Both the position numbers and the translations under genes were made by a program. Positions 1 through 7,994 of a stretch of DNA of 64,000 nt are shown piece by piece (position 1 is the stretch's first letter; each line of letters begins with the position of its first letter). The notes beneath the pieces were generated by a model that saw only the letters and a program-made list of their open reading frames with translations, had not been told where the DNA came from and did not search any database. The DNA is from Bacillus sp. A301a_S52 (GTDB taxonomy: Bacteria > Bacillota > Bacilli > Bacillales > Salisediminibacteriaceae), in NCBI GenBank assembly GCA_024701455.1, contig JABXYP010000001.1, forward strand, positions 2,236,001-2,300,000, given 5' to 3'.

Positions 1-99
1 TTACACTATGAAATCAGGCGATATGGTGAATTAATTGATCCTTATAAATACATGACCTTCCATCAGCAAGAAAACGATATTGATGAAGACGAAAGTTGA
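1..99 (+). CDS. M23 family metallopeptidase, C-terminal end only
   Basis: Only the last 32 codons are inside the window. They read on from the left edge without a start and stop at a TGA at 97-99. The pattern LHYEIRRYGELIDPYKY resembles the C-terminal strand of M23 (LytM-type) peptidoglycan endopeptidases, where an H-x-E pair sits close to the zinc and is followed by a G-x-x-x-DP-x-x-Y motif. The next gene, a bactofilin, starts 9 bp later, and M23 peptidase plus bactofilin is a common pair in Bacillus. The catalytic core is outside the window, so function is inferred from the tail and the neighbour. Confidence 0.75.
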   Translation, partial: LHYEIRRYGELIDPYKYMTFHQQENDIDEDES

Positions 100-108
100 G
101 GTGGCACT

Positions 109-537
109 ATGTTTTCAAATAAGAAAAATGAAAAAAAATTAAGTGAAGTTTCTACGATAATTGGCGAAGAGACCGTGTTTAAAGGAAGTTTGGACGTTAA
201 TTCGAGCATCAGAATTGATGGCCAAGTAGATGGTGATGTCACTTGTTACGGAGATGTTACAATCGGGAAGACAGGTCGTGTTGAAAACGACTTAAAGGCT
301 CGTAATTTATTTTTAGCTGGGGCAGTAAAAGGGAATGTAAAAGTTGAAGGCAAAATTCATATTTATGATACTGGCTCTTTAGAAGGCAAGGCTGAAATGA
401 GTACGATTATTATTGAAGAAAAAGGGAGATTCCACGGGGAAAGTATTATGACTGGCACCGTATCATCCACTGAAGAATCTTCTAAAATTCTAGAGATAGA
501 AGAAGCGAAAGCGCCCAAAAGTGATTCCTCATCTTAA
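109..537 (+). CDS. Bactofilin (polymer-forming cytoskeletal protein)
   Basis: This 142-residue protein has the bactofilin core at roughly residues 16-110, a run of short glycine-spaced beta strands (IRIDGQVDGDV, GKTGRVENDL, LFLAGAVKGNV, KIHIYDTGSLEGK) typical of the right-handed beta-helix DUF583 fold. The tail is acidic and serine-rich, probably disordered. Bactofilins polymerise without nucleotide and scaffold cell-wall or motility functions at the membrane. It follows the M23 peptidase gene after 9 bp, so the two are probably co-transcribed and may act together at the wall. The start is supported by GAGGTGG just upstream. Confidence 0.9.
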   Translation: MFSNKKNEKKLSEVSTIIGEETVFKGSLDVNSSIRIDGQVDGDVTCYGDVTIGKTGRVENDLKARNLFLAGAVKGNVKVEGKIHIYDTGSLEGKAEMSTIIIEEKGRFHGESIMTGTVSSTEESSKILEIEEAKAPKSDSSS

Positions 538-544
538 ATATTAA

Positions 545-599
545 CATCATAAACTAACCGCCTTGTGTTGTCACAGCATAAGGCGGTTAGTTTATGATG
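545..599. terminator. 20-bp perfect inverted repeat after bactofilin
   Basis: Arms at 545-564 and 580-599 are exact reverse complements around a 15-nt loop. No T-run follows on the plus strand. It is placed as an end-of-operon stem-loop for the peptidase-bactofilin unit, but because it lacks a T-tract intrinsic termination is uncertain. It may instead protect the 3' end or act with Rho. Confidence 0.6.
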
Positions 600-673
600 C
601 TAAATTATGAAAATTTATTCAGAAGAAGTTTATCCTTTTTAAAATAAATGAATTAAGGAGCAGGCAATATGAC

Positions 674-738
674 ATGTTTATCACAGGTAACCAGCCTTAA
701 ACCTCCCTGCTCAAAATGGAGAGCGGGAGGTAATGTCC
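674..738 (+). repeat. Partial copy E of the dispersed intergenic repeat
   Basis: The stretch reads TTTATCACAG, then a CCTCCCTGCTCAAAAT block, then GAGAGCGGGAGG. It matches the left half of the repeat seen in full at 6635-6767 and 28447-28585. The right half (ACGGACGCT to AAGGTTCGTTTTAT) is missing. A 57-codon open frame runs through it (669-842), but it is best explained by the repeat and by overlap with the next gene. Confidence 0.6.
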
Positions 739-834
739 TGATAGAAGCTCCGTTTTATAACTTGATATGTCTTGTTGTTAGAGATATGAAACATTTTGGT
801 GGAAACTACCGTATGACTATAAGAGGTGAGTTTT

Positions 835-2559
835 ATGTATAAATTTATTTTAACGTATGCAGCAGTTATCATGATTATAGTCGGCCTTCCTACTATCGTA
901 AAAGCAGCTGACTATTCAATTGAGGAAGTCGTGATCCATGCACACATTCAAGAAGACGGTAGTGTGTATGTAGAAGAAACGTTTTTATACTCATTTACGG
1001 ACGAATTTAATGGCATAATTAGAACGTTAAATCCTAAGGAAGGAACAACTATTCGTGATATTGAAGCGTTCGAAAACGGAACACCTTTAACAGTTGACAC
1101 AAAGCATGATATAGAGCACTATATTTCTCGCCATGGGCATAACGAGAATATTGAAATTGATATTCATTATCGTATTGATAATGGTATGGATTTTTATGAA
1201 GATATGGCCGAATTTTACTGGCCTTTTTTCGATAGTACTAATGAATCTACTTATGAAGATCTAACAATCGCTATCTATCCTCCAGACAAAAGCGCTAACA
1301 CATTAGCTATTGGCTATGATGAAGGAGAAAACACAGAAATTATCCAGGAAGACGGATCAGTTATTTTTAGCATGGGGGAAGTGAAGTCAGGGAGAAATGG
1401 TGATGTACGAGTCGCTTTTGATAAAGTACTTTTCCAAGGAGCATCTGTTACAAAAGAAGGCTTTCTGGAAACAGACATAAGGAGTGAACAAGAGGAGCGG
1501 GCCGATGAAGCTGCTACATATGCTGCACGGCAGCAAATAGTAAAACATACGGCTTTTATTGCCTTACCGATAATAGGCCTTATATATTTTATCGTTATTC
1601 TCAATGTTATAAAAGGAAATCACCATAGAAAACAAGATGTCAATTATTTACAGAACAATAATGAAATACCGGAAACAGACATGACTATGCCTGAAACAAT
1701 CGTCTTTTATAACCGCTATGCAGTGACAGCGGAAGTGTTAACAGCTTCCTTGCTAGATCTCGTGCGACTTAAAAAAGTTGAACAACTAGAGAGCTACACA
1801 TTTCGATTGAAAGACAGAACAGATTTGGAAGAAGACGAAAAAATATTAGTATCTTGGCTATTTGATGACATAGGAGACGGAAAAATATTTAAGTTAGCTG
1901 ACTTCAATGCCTATTACACTGTTGAAGATAAGGGGACCCATCTTGAAAAAAAGCAGACCTCATGGACACAAGCTATCGTAAATAAACTAAAAGATAAGAA
2001 ACTAACAGTTAAAATGGGGAAGCTCCGTTCTTTACTAGCTGTTTCAAGTTTACTACCGATTGGATTGGCGATTGCATGTTTAATGTACAAACTTATCTTC
2101 CCGTCTATTAGCGCCGTGATGATAAGTCTCTTCATTTTAGGATTCACAATTTTTTATACCCCAAAAACAGAGAAGGGTTGGTATGTCCACCTAGCTTGGG
2201 ATCGTTTTTATAATTATCTATCACAGATGAATACGCAAGATTGGAAGAAATGGCCTCAAGAAAAACAAATGAAAGCCTTCGTATTTGGCTTAGGCGTTCA
2301 CAATCATTCTGTAGAGAAAATAGCTAAAGAGATTCAATCATATTCAGATAATATTAATCAGCTGTCTTTAAGTGAAACGTCTTCAGATATATCGAACGGG
2401 GTAGTCACATTTATGCTGGTTGGTATGGCCATTAACAAAGACTTTAAACGGACTGTATCTGCCAATGATTCTGCTGATTTAGACAGTAATGGGAACAATA
2501 GTATTGGTGGTGGCGGAACTGGAGTTGGTGGTGGTGGCGGAGGTTCGGGCGCATTTTAA
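835..2559 (+). CDS. DUF2207 domain membrane protein
   Basis: The start is ATG 835. A GTG at 826 is in frame but lies inside the ribosome binding site AGAGGTGAG. The protein has 574 residues: a signal peptide ending near VKA, an extracytoplasmic beta-rich domain to about residue 240, a membrane segment around 245-265, a cytoplasmic stretch, a pair of membrane helices near 395-445, and a C-terminal tail of glycines ending SGAF. This order, including the Gly-rich end, is characteristic of DUF2207 (YciQ-like) proteins. Their function is unknown. It is a single-gene unit flanked by stem-loops on both sides. Confidence 0.85.
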   Translation: MYKFILTYAAVIMIIVGLPTIVKAADYSIEEVVIHAHIQEDGSVYVEETFLYSFTDEFNGIIRTLNPKEGTTIRDIEAFENGTPLTVDTKHDIEHYISRHGHNENIEIDIHYRIDNGMDFYEDMAEFYWPFFDSTNESTYEDLTIAIYPPDKSANTLAIGYDEGENTEIIQEDGSVIFSMGEVKSGRNGDVRVAFDKVLFQGASVTKEGFLETDIRSEQEERADEAATYAARQQIVKHTAFIALPIIGLIYFIVILNVIKGNHHRKQDVNYLQNNNEIPETDMTMPETIVFYNRYAVTAEVLTASLLDLVRLKKVEQLESYTFRLKDRTDLEEDEKILVSWLFDDIGDGKIFKLADFNAYYTVEDKGTHLEKKQTSWTQAIVNKLKDKKLTVKMGKLRSLLAVSSLLPIGLAIACLMYKLIFPSISAVMISLFILGFTIFYTPKTEKGWYVHLAWDRFYNYLSQMNTQDWKKWPQEKQMKAFVFGLGVHNHSVEKIAKEIQSYSDNINQLSLSETSSDISNGVVTFMLVGMAINKDFKRTVSANDSADLDSNGNNSIGGGGTGVGGGGGGSGAF

Positions 2560-2603
2560 TTAGTTTCATTTCTTTCTAGTGATGCAAGGTTTAACATCTC
2601 CTT

Positions 2604-2634
2604 TTAAAAAAAGCGGCCCGTCAATTATGGGCCG
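2604..2634 (-). terminator. Rho-independent terminator of the glutathione peroxidase gene
   Basis: A GC-rich stem (CGGCCC at 2614-2619 with GGGCCG at 2629-2634) is followed on the minus strand by seven T residues (2606-2612). It is correctly placed downstream of the minus-strand peroxidase gene, and the stem may also slow plus-strand transcription from the DUF2207 gene. Confidence 0.8.
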
Positions 2635-2674
2635 TTTCAGTTAGTGAGAGTATCCGATTCTCATTTAGTGGATA

Positions 2675-3157
2675 TTAAGATTGAAGTAATGAATTGATAT
2701 CCGTTTCTATTTTTTTAGGAGATGTCTGAGGAGAGTATCGCTTAATAACCTCACCATCTCTATTAATAAGAAATTTAGTGAAATTCCATTTTATTTCTTT
2801 ACTTAACATCCCTTTTTCTTTTTCCTTTAGATGCTTATAAAGTGGATGTGCTGAAGGGCCGTTAACGTTAATTTTCTTAAATAATGGAAAGGTAACGCCA
2901 AAATTGATTTCGCACGCAGATTCCATTTCATCATCCTCTAATGGTTCTTGGTTCATAAATTGATTAGAGGGAAACCCTAATACTTCTAAACCATCAGCCT
3001 TATATTGTTCATAAAGTACTTGTAATTCTTTAAATTGCGGTGCCAGTCCACACTTTGTCGCTGTATTCACAATAAGAACAACTTTACCTTTATATTCTTC
3101 GAGACTTACCTCATCACCATTAGGTTTTTGTACAGTGAAATTATGCATTGTTGTCAT
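2675..3157 (-). CDS. bsaA: Glutathione peroxidase family thiol peroxidase
   Basis: The 160-residue length is usual for the family. The catalytic tetrad is visible: Cys36 in NTATKCGL, Gln66 in GFPSNQF, and Trp124-Asn125 in KWNFTKF. A cysteine replaces selenocysteine, so it is probably a thioredoxin-dependent peroxidase that reduces hydroperoxides in the cytoplasm, as for B. subtilis BsaA. The start has an AGGAGGG site 7 nt upstream; a second in-frame ATG three codons later is possible. It is monocistronic, with its own terminator. Confidence 0.92.
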   Translation of the reverse strand: MTTMHNFTVQKPNGDEVSLEEYKGKVVLIVNTATKCGLAPQFKELQVLYEQYKADGLEVLGFPSNQFMNQEPLEDDEMESACEINFGVTFPLFKKINVNGPSAHPLYKHLKEKEKGMLSKEIKWNFTKFLINRDGEVIKRYSPQTSPKKIETDINSLLQS

Positions 3158-3254
3158 TAGCGTCCCTCCTAAATAAATATTAGTTATATTTAATCACTTG
3201 AGGGGTTATTGTGGCAAGAAACATGCTCTATCCCATTAAAGATAAATGTTGCCT

Positions 3255-3860
3255 TCATTTTGCTAATTGTTTCTTTTTATTCATGGCAGGAGTAAGAGAA
3301 AGGCCAGGTGCGAGTATACCATTAAAAAGCTTGATTTTTTCAAAAAAAGCATTGTTTTCAAAAGTATTATGTATTTCAGCGGCCCTTAGTACGATTTGCG
3401 TGGCTACTCGTGCATCATCAAGAGCATGGTGATGTTTAAATGGCATATCTAATTCCGCTGCTATCGTATTAAGCTTAAAATTGTAAAACTCCGGCCATGT
3501 TTTTTTGGCGATAGCCACGGTACAATTGTATAACATTGAAGGATAAGACAAGTCAATGGCTTGTAAAGAGCTTTTTAAAACACTTATGTCAAAGGACGCA
3601 TTATGGGCTAAGACTAAATTGTTTTCAAAGTAATGAGCGAGCTCAGACCAAATGTCACTAAACAACGGGGCGTCTTTAACATTTTCCCAAGTGATCCCAT
3701 GGACTCTTTCACAAAAGGGGTCAAAGTATGGATTTCTCGGTCTGATAAGTGTGTAGACTTCATCAACAATACAATCGTCAATCACTTGAACTAGACCAAT
3801 TGCACAAGCACTATCTCGTTGACTGGAAGCTGTTTCAAAGTCAATCGCTATAAAATTCAT
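3255..3860 (-). CDS. DEDDh 3'-5' exonuclease (DnaQ-like)
   Basis: The start at 3860 is chosen because AGGAGG lies 7 nt upstream; an ATG seven codons earlier has no such site. The protein has 201 residues. The DEDDh active site is complete: Asp7 and Glu9 in IDFET, Asp91 in HNASFD, and His144 with Asp149 in HHALDDA. It consists of the exonuclease domain plus a short basic tail, without a polymerase or helicase domain. Such stand-alone enzymes trim DNA or RNA 3' ends; the substrate is not predictable. It is separate from the second, divergent exonuclease at 48251-48979. Confidence 0.88.
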   Translation of the reverse strand: MNFIAIDFETASSQRDSACAIGLVQVIDDCIVDEVYTLIRPRNPYFDPFCERVHGITWENVKDAPLFSDIWSELAHYFENNLVLAHNASFDISVLKSSLQAIDLSYPSMLYNCTVAIAKKTWPEFYNFKLNTIAAELDMPFKHHHALDDARVATQIVLRAAEIHNTFENNAFFEKIKLFNGILAPGLSLTPAMNKKKQLAK

Positions 3861-4305
3861 TAAAAGCCTCCTAAAGAACATATGTTTTCCTATAGAATAT
3901 CAGCTCTATCATCAAAATAAAAGGGGGGACATTTAATTAAATTTTGTTATTTAGAGCTTTTCAATTCGCAATTAACTATAGTTTGTTATGACTTTAAATT
4001 CATGATAATGGTAAGATAACGAATGTGTCGACGTGATAACTCCTAAACCATGAATGGAAATGTTTTATTTTAAGTTGATTAAAACTATAAAAACGGCTTT
4101 TTACCAATTTGGTGATAAAGGAAAGTAACAGTTTCCCAATATTAATGACCAAAAGAGCATTTAGTAGGACTTATGACTACCTCTAAGACTTAATTATTCA
4201 AAAATACTGGGGCTAAATTTCAGTTAATTATCATCCTTTTGGACGATATTCCCCTAATTTAGAAAAAAGTAAGTAAAATCACATTTTATTTACTATAAAT
4301 TATGA
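3861..4305. other. Gene-free AT-rich stretch
   Basis: No open frame with a ribosome binding site and no repeat copy is visible in these 445 bp. The right part leads into the promoter of the sda leader. Several short stop-interrupted frames occur, but none resembles a known protein. Confidence 0.5.
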
Positions 4306-4311
4306 TATAAT
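4306..4311 (+). promoter_or_regulatory. Likely -10 box of the sda transcript
   Basis: A perfect TATAAT lies at 4306-4311. The matching -35 region (around 4283-4288) is AT-rich and weak, so this may be a low-strength or activated promoter. Transcription from here would start near 4318 and place the c-di-GMP aptamer about 70 nt into the leader. Confidence 0.45.
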
Positions 4312-4389
4312 ACCTTTTGATATTGGGATATTTTTGCATTACTAATAAGAACAGTTAGTGAGTAGAGGCCATAAAGTTAAGTAATTTAG

Positions 4390-4471
4390 ACTACTTACGG
4401 GAGCGATGAAAAACTATTTGTAATTGGGCACTTGAATAGTTTGGAGCTGCTAGTGCAACCGACCTGAGTAA
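4390..4471 (+). promoter_or_regulatory. Cyclic di-GMP-II riboswitch (GEMM-II class)
   Basis: The stretch carries the hallmark core TAATTGGGCACTTGA (4421-4435), then TAGTGCAACCGACC (4451-4464), preceded by GCGATGAA (4403-4410). The fold is an H-type pseudoknot. A stem of AAACTATT (4411-4418) with AATAGTTT (4435-4442) encloses a loop whose GCACT (4428-4432) pairs with AGTGC (4452-4456). An outer stem can form between TTACGGG and CCTGAGTAA. This matches my memory of the clostridial c-di-GMP-II aptamer in sequence and order. It ends about 10 nt before the ribosome binding site of sda with no terminator between, so control is probably translational or by RNA stability. Confidence 0.92.
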
Positions 4472-4494
4472 ATAAAGAAGGGGAGGTTTGTACA

Positions 4495-4704
4495 TTGACT
4501 TCATCAATTAAGCGTTTAAATAGCGATCAATTATTAGAAGTGTATACACATGCGAAAGAACTTGGCTTAGAAACAGAGTTCATTGAAATACTTGAAAATG
4601 AATTAGATAGTAGAAAAATAAATACTAAAAGCCGTCATACACCTACATCACCTAATTATCGCAAAATAAACCATGTGGAAAGTAAAACTCATTACTCCAG
4701 TTAA
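4495..4704 (+). CDS. sda: Sporulation histidine kinase inhibitor Sda
   Basis: The start is TTG 4495, 9 nt after GGGGAGG. Residues 8-41 (LNSDQLLEVYTHAKE, then TEFIEILENEL) match the helical hairpin of B. subtilis Sda, which binds the DHp domain of KinA/KinB and blocks phosphorelay initiation when replication is stressed. The protein has 69 residues, about 23 more than B. subtilis Sda; the extra tail is polar and serine/threonine rich. The leader carries a c-di-GMP-II aptamer, so translation or stability is predicted to respond to c-di-GMP. No clear DnaA box is visible upstream, unlike the B. subtilis gene. Confidence 0.85.
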   Translation: MTSSIKRLNSDQLLEVYTHAKELGLETEFIEILENELDSRKINTKSRHTPTSPNYRKINHVESKTHYSS

Positions 4705-4750
4705 TGTCACAAATACCGTTTACTTTTCTCCTAACTGTTCGCATAGTTTT

Positions 4751-4789
4751 CTTTACTCGTTTTCATACTAGTTATAAAACCGAGTAAAG
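4751..4789 (+). promoter_or_regulatory. Stem-loop directly before the YozQ-like gene
   Basis: CTTTACTCG (4751-4759) pairs with CGAGTAAAG (4781-4789), extended by GTTTT/AAAAC with one bulged C. The right arm runs into the ribosome binding site GAAGGTG. It may be the sda terminator stem or may modulate translation of the next gene; there is no T-run, so I favour the second or an attenuator-like role. Confidence 0.45.
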
Positions 4790-4800
4790 AAGGTGATTTT

Positions 4801-4974
4801 ATGCGAAAAAAGAGTAACCTTACAGGGCAGGTCGTGGGAGATAGGCATTTCCATTATGAAGATGACAAAAGAAAAGATGAGTTTTCTAGTGGTGTGTCGA
4901 CAGTTCATGAACAACTTGAAGATAGCTATAATATCGGAACAGTTGATCATAAGAAAACTGATAATAACAAATAA
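4801..4974 (+). CDS. YozQ-like small protein (DUF4025-like)
   Basis: The 57-codon gene starts at ATG 4801 after AAGGTGATTTT. The product is very hydrophilic, with a basic N-terminus and a central motif VSTVHEQLEDSYNIGTVD that resembles the conserved THEQVSDTYMEGTID stretch I recall from B. subtilis YozQ and the DUF4025 family. The function of the family is unknown and no membrane segment is present. It lies about 100 bp after sda and ends before a clear terminator, so it may be read from the same promoter. The family assignment rests on motif memory only. Confidence 0.6.
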   Translation: MRKKSNLTGQVVGDRHFHYEDDKRKDEFSSGVSTVHEQLEDSYNIGTVDHKKTDNNK

Positions 4975-5023
4975 TGATTTGCTGATTTTAATCTAATTTC
5001 TTATAACTTAACTGATTTCTTTC

Positions 5024-5056
5024 ATTACCTCCATTTAGAGCGGAGGTAATTTTTAA
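5024..5056 (+). terminator. Terminator after the sda / YozQ-like unit
   Basis: ATTACCTCC (5024-5032) pairs with GGAGGTAAT (5042-5050) across a 9-nt loop, followed by TTTTAATT. It separates the preceding small genes from arcA. Confidence 0.8.
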
Positions 5057-5194
5057 TTATAAGAGTAAATATGTGGATGTTTATGTTTAAACATTATTGG
5101 AAGGTTATTTAACGATTATCGCGCAAATAATGTTAAGAGGGTATAATTAAGGTAGATTTCTCAAATCAGATAAGTCAGAAAGGAAGATTAGTTT

Positions 5195-6427
5195 ATGCCA
5201 ACTCCCTTTAGGGTTTTTTCAGAAATTAATGAATTAGAAAAAGTCATTGTCCATCGTCCTGGAAAAGAAATAGAGAACCTATCCCCAGAATATATGGAAG
5301 AATTACTGTTTGATGATATTCCTAATTTAAGAATTGCGCAACGTGAACATGATGAATTTGTAAAAGCCTTGTCATCAAAGGGGGCAGAGGTCGTCTATTT
5401 AACAGATATGGCCACGGAAGCGCTTAAAGAAGAACATGTCAGAAAGAAGTTCATTACTGAATTTCTTCATTCATCATTAAAACATTTAAGGCATGATAGC
5501 GGTATTTATTATAGCTTAGAAGAATTTCTTGTATCTAAATCACCTGCTGAACTTGTTAAAACAGTGATCAGTGGTGTTAGGAGAAATGAAGTGGATGTGA
5601 AATCGGAATATTTAATGGCAGAGATGATTAATCATGATTTTCCATTTTATTTAGACCCGTTACCAAATATGTATTTCACTAGAGACCCAGCAGCTATCAT
5701 TGGTGAGTCTATCTCCTTAAATTTGATGGATCAAAAAGCTCGTAAGAATGAGACGCTATTCTTAAAATATATCGTGAAGCATTCCCATGATTATGTTAAT
5801 AAGGATATACCTGTTATTTATGATAAGGACGATGGTTTTCCTATCGAAGGTGGCGATATTCTCATCTTATCATCGGATGTTATAGCAATTGGTATTAGTG
5901 CACGTACGAGTCCACATGCCATAGAAAAGTTGTTTAGAAATTTAAGAACATTGAAAACAGGATTTAAGAAAGTGATCGCAATTCAAATCCCGAAAAAAAG
6001 AGCTTTTATGCATTTAGATACCGTTTTTACTCAAGTAGATGTTGACAAATTTACGATTCATCCCACTGTGATGAAAATTGCTGCTGAAATGGACATTTTT
6101 ATCCTTCAAGAAAATAAAAGCGGTGAGATTGAAGTAGAAAAAAGGCATGATTTAACAAAAACACTTAAAGAATGTCTTGAGCTTGAAGAGGTAACACTTA
6201 TACCAGTCGGCGATGGTCAAGCTATTGAAGCAGCTCGGGAACAGTGGAATGACGGCAGTAATACATTTGCGCTTGCTCCAGGGACAATCATCACGTATGA
6301 TCGAAATTATGTCACAAATGATACGTTAAGAGCCCATGGCATTAATGTTATTGAAGTTCCAAGTTCCGAATTAGCAAGAGGACGTGGAGGACCGCGTTGT
6401 ATGACGATGCCAATAAAACGGAAGTAA
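5195..6427 (+). CDS. arcA: Arginine deiminase
   Basis: The 410-residue protein has the expected length and family motifs: the N-terminal NELEKVIVHRPG, the MEELLFDDIP block, FTRDPAA, the SARTSPHAI stretch, and the nucleophile Cys402 in RGGPRCMTMP at the C-terminus. It hydrolyses L-arginine to citrulline and ammonia in the cytoplasm. The usual partners (arcB, arcC, arcD) are absent next to it, so it is not part of a complete local deiminase operon; citrulline and ammonia formation or pH protection are possible roles. A TATAAT lies at 5142-5147 with a poor -35. A 12-bp palindrome (5083-5094) upstream may be an operator. Confidence 0.95.
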   Translation: MPTPFRVFSEINELEKVIVHRPGKEIENLSPEYMEELLFDDIPNLRIAQREHDEFVKALSSKGAEVVYLTDMATEALKEEHVRKKFITEFLHSSLKHLRHDSGIYYSLEEFLVSKSPAELVKTVISGVRRNEVDVKSEYLMAEMINHDFPFYLDPLPNMYFTRDPAAIIGESISLNLMDQKARKNETLFLKYIVKHSHDYVNKDIPVIYDKDDGFPIEGGDILILSSDVIAIGISARTSPHAIEKLFRNLRTLKTGFKKVIAIQIPKKRAFMHLDTVFTQVDVDKFTIHPTVMKIAAEMDIFILQENKSGEIEVEKRHDLTKTLKECLELEEVTLIPVGDGQAIEAAREQWNDGSNTFALAPGTIITYDRNYVTNDTLRAHGINVIEVPSSELARGRGGPRCMTMPIKRK

Positions 6428-6634
6428 ATGTATGATATTCCCCTTTAACCGTCATTTAAAATATGATTGCTCTTAAAACGATGAGACATCGTGTGAATAA
6501 AGCATAAGGCGCTGTAATAAGCGAGTGAATAATATGGGTATGATCATCAATAAGTAATATCATCACAATTAATCTTGCTTGAATTGTGAGATGAAAATTG
6601 AGATAATAGCTGTTGGTTTAAAATGAGGGGCTCG

Positions 6635-6767
6635 TATTTTATTACAGATAAGCATCCGTAAAACTTCCGGCTTACTATAGAGAGGAGAGCTAATCTATTT
6701 AGTCGGGAGAGAACGGACGCTCATGTCTTGATTCACTCAACTCTCACTAATTGAAGGTTTGTTTTAT
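6635..6767 (+). repeat. Copy A of the dispersed ~135-bp intergenic repeat
   Basis: This full-length copy fills the arcA-rlmN gap. It begins ATTTTATTACAGATAAGC and ends GAAGGTTTGTTTTAT. Inside are AGCATCCGTAA and, 50 nt later, AACGGACGCT, which can pair. The same order of blocks occurs at 9952-10087 (reverse), 28447-28585 and 56262-56360. The rest of the 429-bp gap (6428-6634 and 6768-6856) shows no gene. Confidence 0.8.
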
Positions 6768-6856
6768 GAGTCGTTCACATAAAAAGTGTCTCAGTTTGAA
6801 CTAGTAAAGTTATTGGTAGAGCTATCATTATAAATAAAGTGAAATGAGGGGTTAAA

Positions 6857-7939
6857 ATGACAAAACCATCGATTTACGGTTTAACATTTGACCAATTAAA
6901 AGAGTGGTTTACAGAACAAGGTGAAAAGCCGTTCCGTGCTACCCAAGTCTGGGACTGGTTATATAATAAGCGTGTCACATCATTTAATGAGATGACCAAT
7001 TTAAAAAAAGACTGTATTCAATTACTTGAAAATAGTTTTGTGATTCAATCACTTCAATTACATTCAAAACAAGTTTCAAGTGATGGAACAGAAAAATTTC
7101 TATTTAAACTAAGTGATGGTAATTTAATTGAGACTGTATTAATGCGTTTTGATTACGGCGCTTCCGTTTGTGTTACAACGCAAGTAGGGTGTAATATTGG
7201 GTGTAGTTTTTGTGCAAGTGGCTTATTATCTAAAGATCGTGATTTATCAAGTGGTGAAATTGTCCAGCAAATAATGAACGTACAACATAGTATGGATGAG
7301 GCAGGAAAAGGCGAACGTGTCAGCCATATTGTTGTGATGGGGATTGGTGAACCATTTGATAATTACACTCATTTAATGAATTTCCTCCGAGTTGTGAACA
7401 GTGATAAGGGATTAGCTATTGGCGCTCGACATATCACCGTTTCTACCAGTGGGATTATTAAAAAGATATATGACTTTGCAGATGAGAATTTTCAGGTCAA
7501 CCTTGCCGTTTCTTTACATGCACCAAATAATGAGTTGCGTACGAAAATTATGAAGGTTAATAAAGCGCAACCGATTGAAAAACTCATGGAAGCAGTGGAT
7601 TATTACTTAAAAAAGAGGAACAGGCGTATTACATTTGAATATATCTTACTGGATGGTGTGAATGATCAGCCAGAACATGCGCAGCAATTAGTAGAGCTTA
7701 TTAAGGATAAGAAAAAACTAACTTATGTTAACTTGATTCCTTATAACCCTGTTGATGAATATATCCAATACAAACAAAGCCAAAAAGGGGCCATACTGAC
7801 GTTTTATGATATTTTGATGAAAAACGGTATACAATGTGGCGTTCGCCATGAACAAGGCTCTGATATTGATGCCGCCTGCGGCCAGTTAAGAAGTAAACAA
7901 ATGAGAAAAGATCGAGAAAAGGCGAAAGCAAGAAGTTGA
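6857..7939 (+). CDS. rlmN: RlmN-type radical SAM 23S rRNA (adenine-2) methyltransferase
   Basis: The 360-residue protein carries the radical-SAM cluster motif Cys112-x3-Cys116-x2-Cys119 (GCNIGCSFC) and the methyl-carrier cysteine Cys341 in DAACGQL near the C-terminus, as in RlmN. Other family blocks are [18 protein letters not shown] and SLHAPN. RlmN methylates A2503 of 23S rRNA and A37 of some tRNAs. It stands alone, not in the rsmB-rlmN-prpC-prkC cluster known from B. subtilis, so the genome may hold a second rlmN and this may be a paralogue. Overall motifs fit RlmN better than the resistance enzyme Cfr. AUG start with GAGGGG upstream. Confidence 0.88.
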   Translation: MTKPSIYGLTFDQLKEWFTEQGEKPFRATQVWDWLYNKRVTSFNEMTNLKKDCIQLLENSFVIQSLQLHSKQVSSDGTEKFLFKLSDGNLIETVLMRFDYGASVCVTTQVGCNIGCSFCASGLLSKDRDLSSGEIVQQIMNVQHSMDEAGKGERVSHIVVMGIGEPFDNYTHLMNFLRVVNSDKGLAIGARHITVSTSGIIKKIYDFADENFQVNLAVSLHAPNNELRTKIMKVNKAQPIEKLMEAVDYYLKKRNRRITFEYILLDGVNDQPEHAQQLVELIKDKKKLTYVNLIPYNPVDEYIQYKQSQKGAILTFYDILMKNGIQCGVRHEQGSDIDAACGQLRSKQMRKDREKAKARS

Positions 7940-7947
7940 TATCACTT

Positions 7948-7994
7948 AAAAAACTGGGACTCAAACCTGTATAGGTAGTAGTCCCAGTTTTTTT
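7948..7994. terminator. Bidirectional terminator between rlmN and the small membrane genes
   Basis: A 14-bp perfect stem (7948-7961 with 7981-7994, including A and T ends) has T-runs on both strands. It ends rlmN on plus and the 7993-8304 gene on minus. The minus gene's stop codon lies inside the T-run. Confidence 0.85.

Noticed and set aside
669..842. 57-codon frame with AAGGAG upstream
   Set aside because: It runs through repeat copy E and into the start of the DUF2207 gene. The product has no recognisable features.
3211..3432. 73-codon frame opposite the exonuclease gene
   Set aside because: Shadow of a conserved enzyme on the other strand.
4345..4480. Lysine riboswitch before sda
   Set aside because: The GAGG and GGAGC blocks first suggested it, but the conserved lysine-aptamer blocks are missing, and the sequence matches the c-di-GMP-II class block by block.
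5195..6427. Arginine deiminase operon
   Set aside because: Only arcA is present. No ornithine carbamoyltransferase, carbamate kinase or antiporter gene lies on either side.
6857..7939. Cfr-type resistance methyltransferase
   Set aside because: The sequence blocks fit RlmN better ([23 protein letters not shown]), and no mobile context or resistance gene is present.
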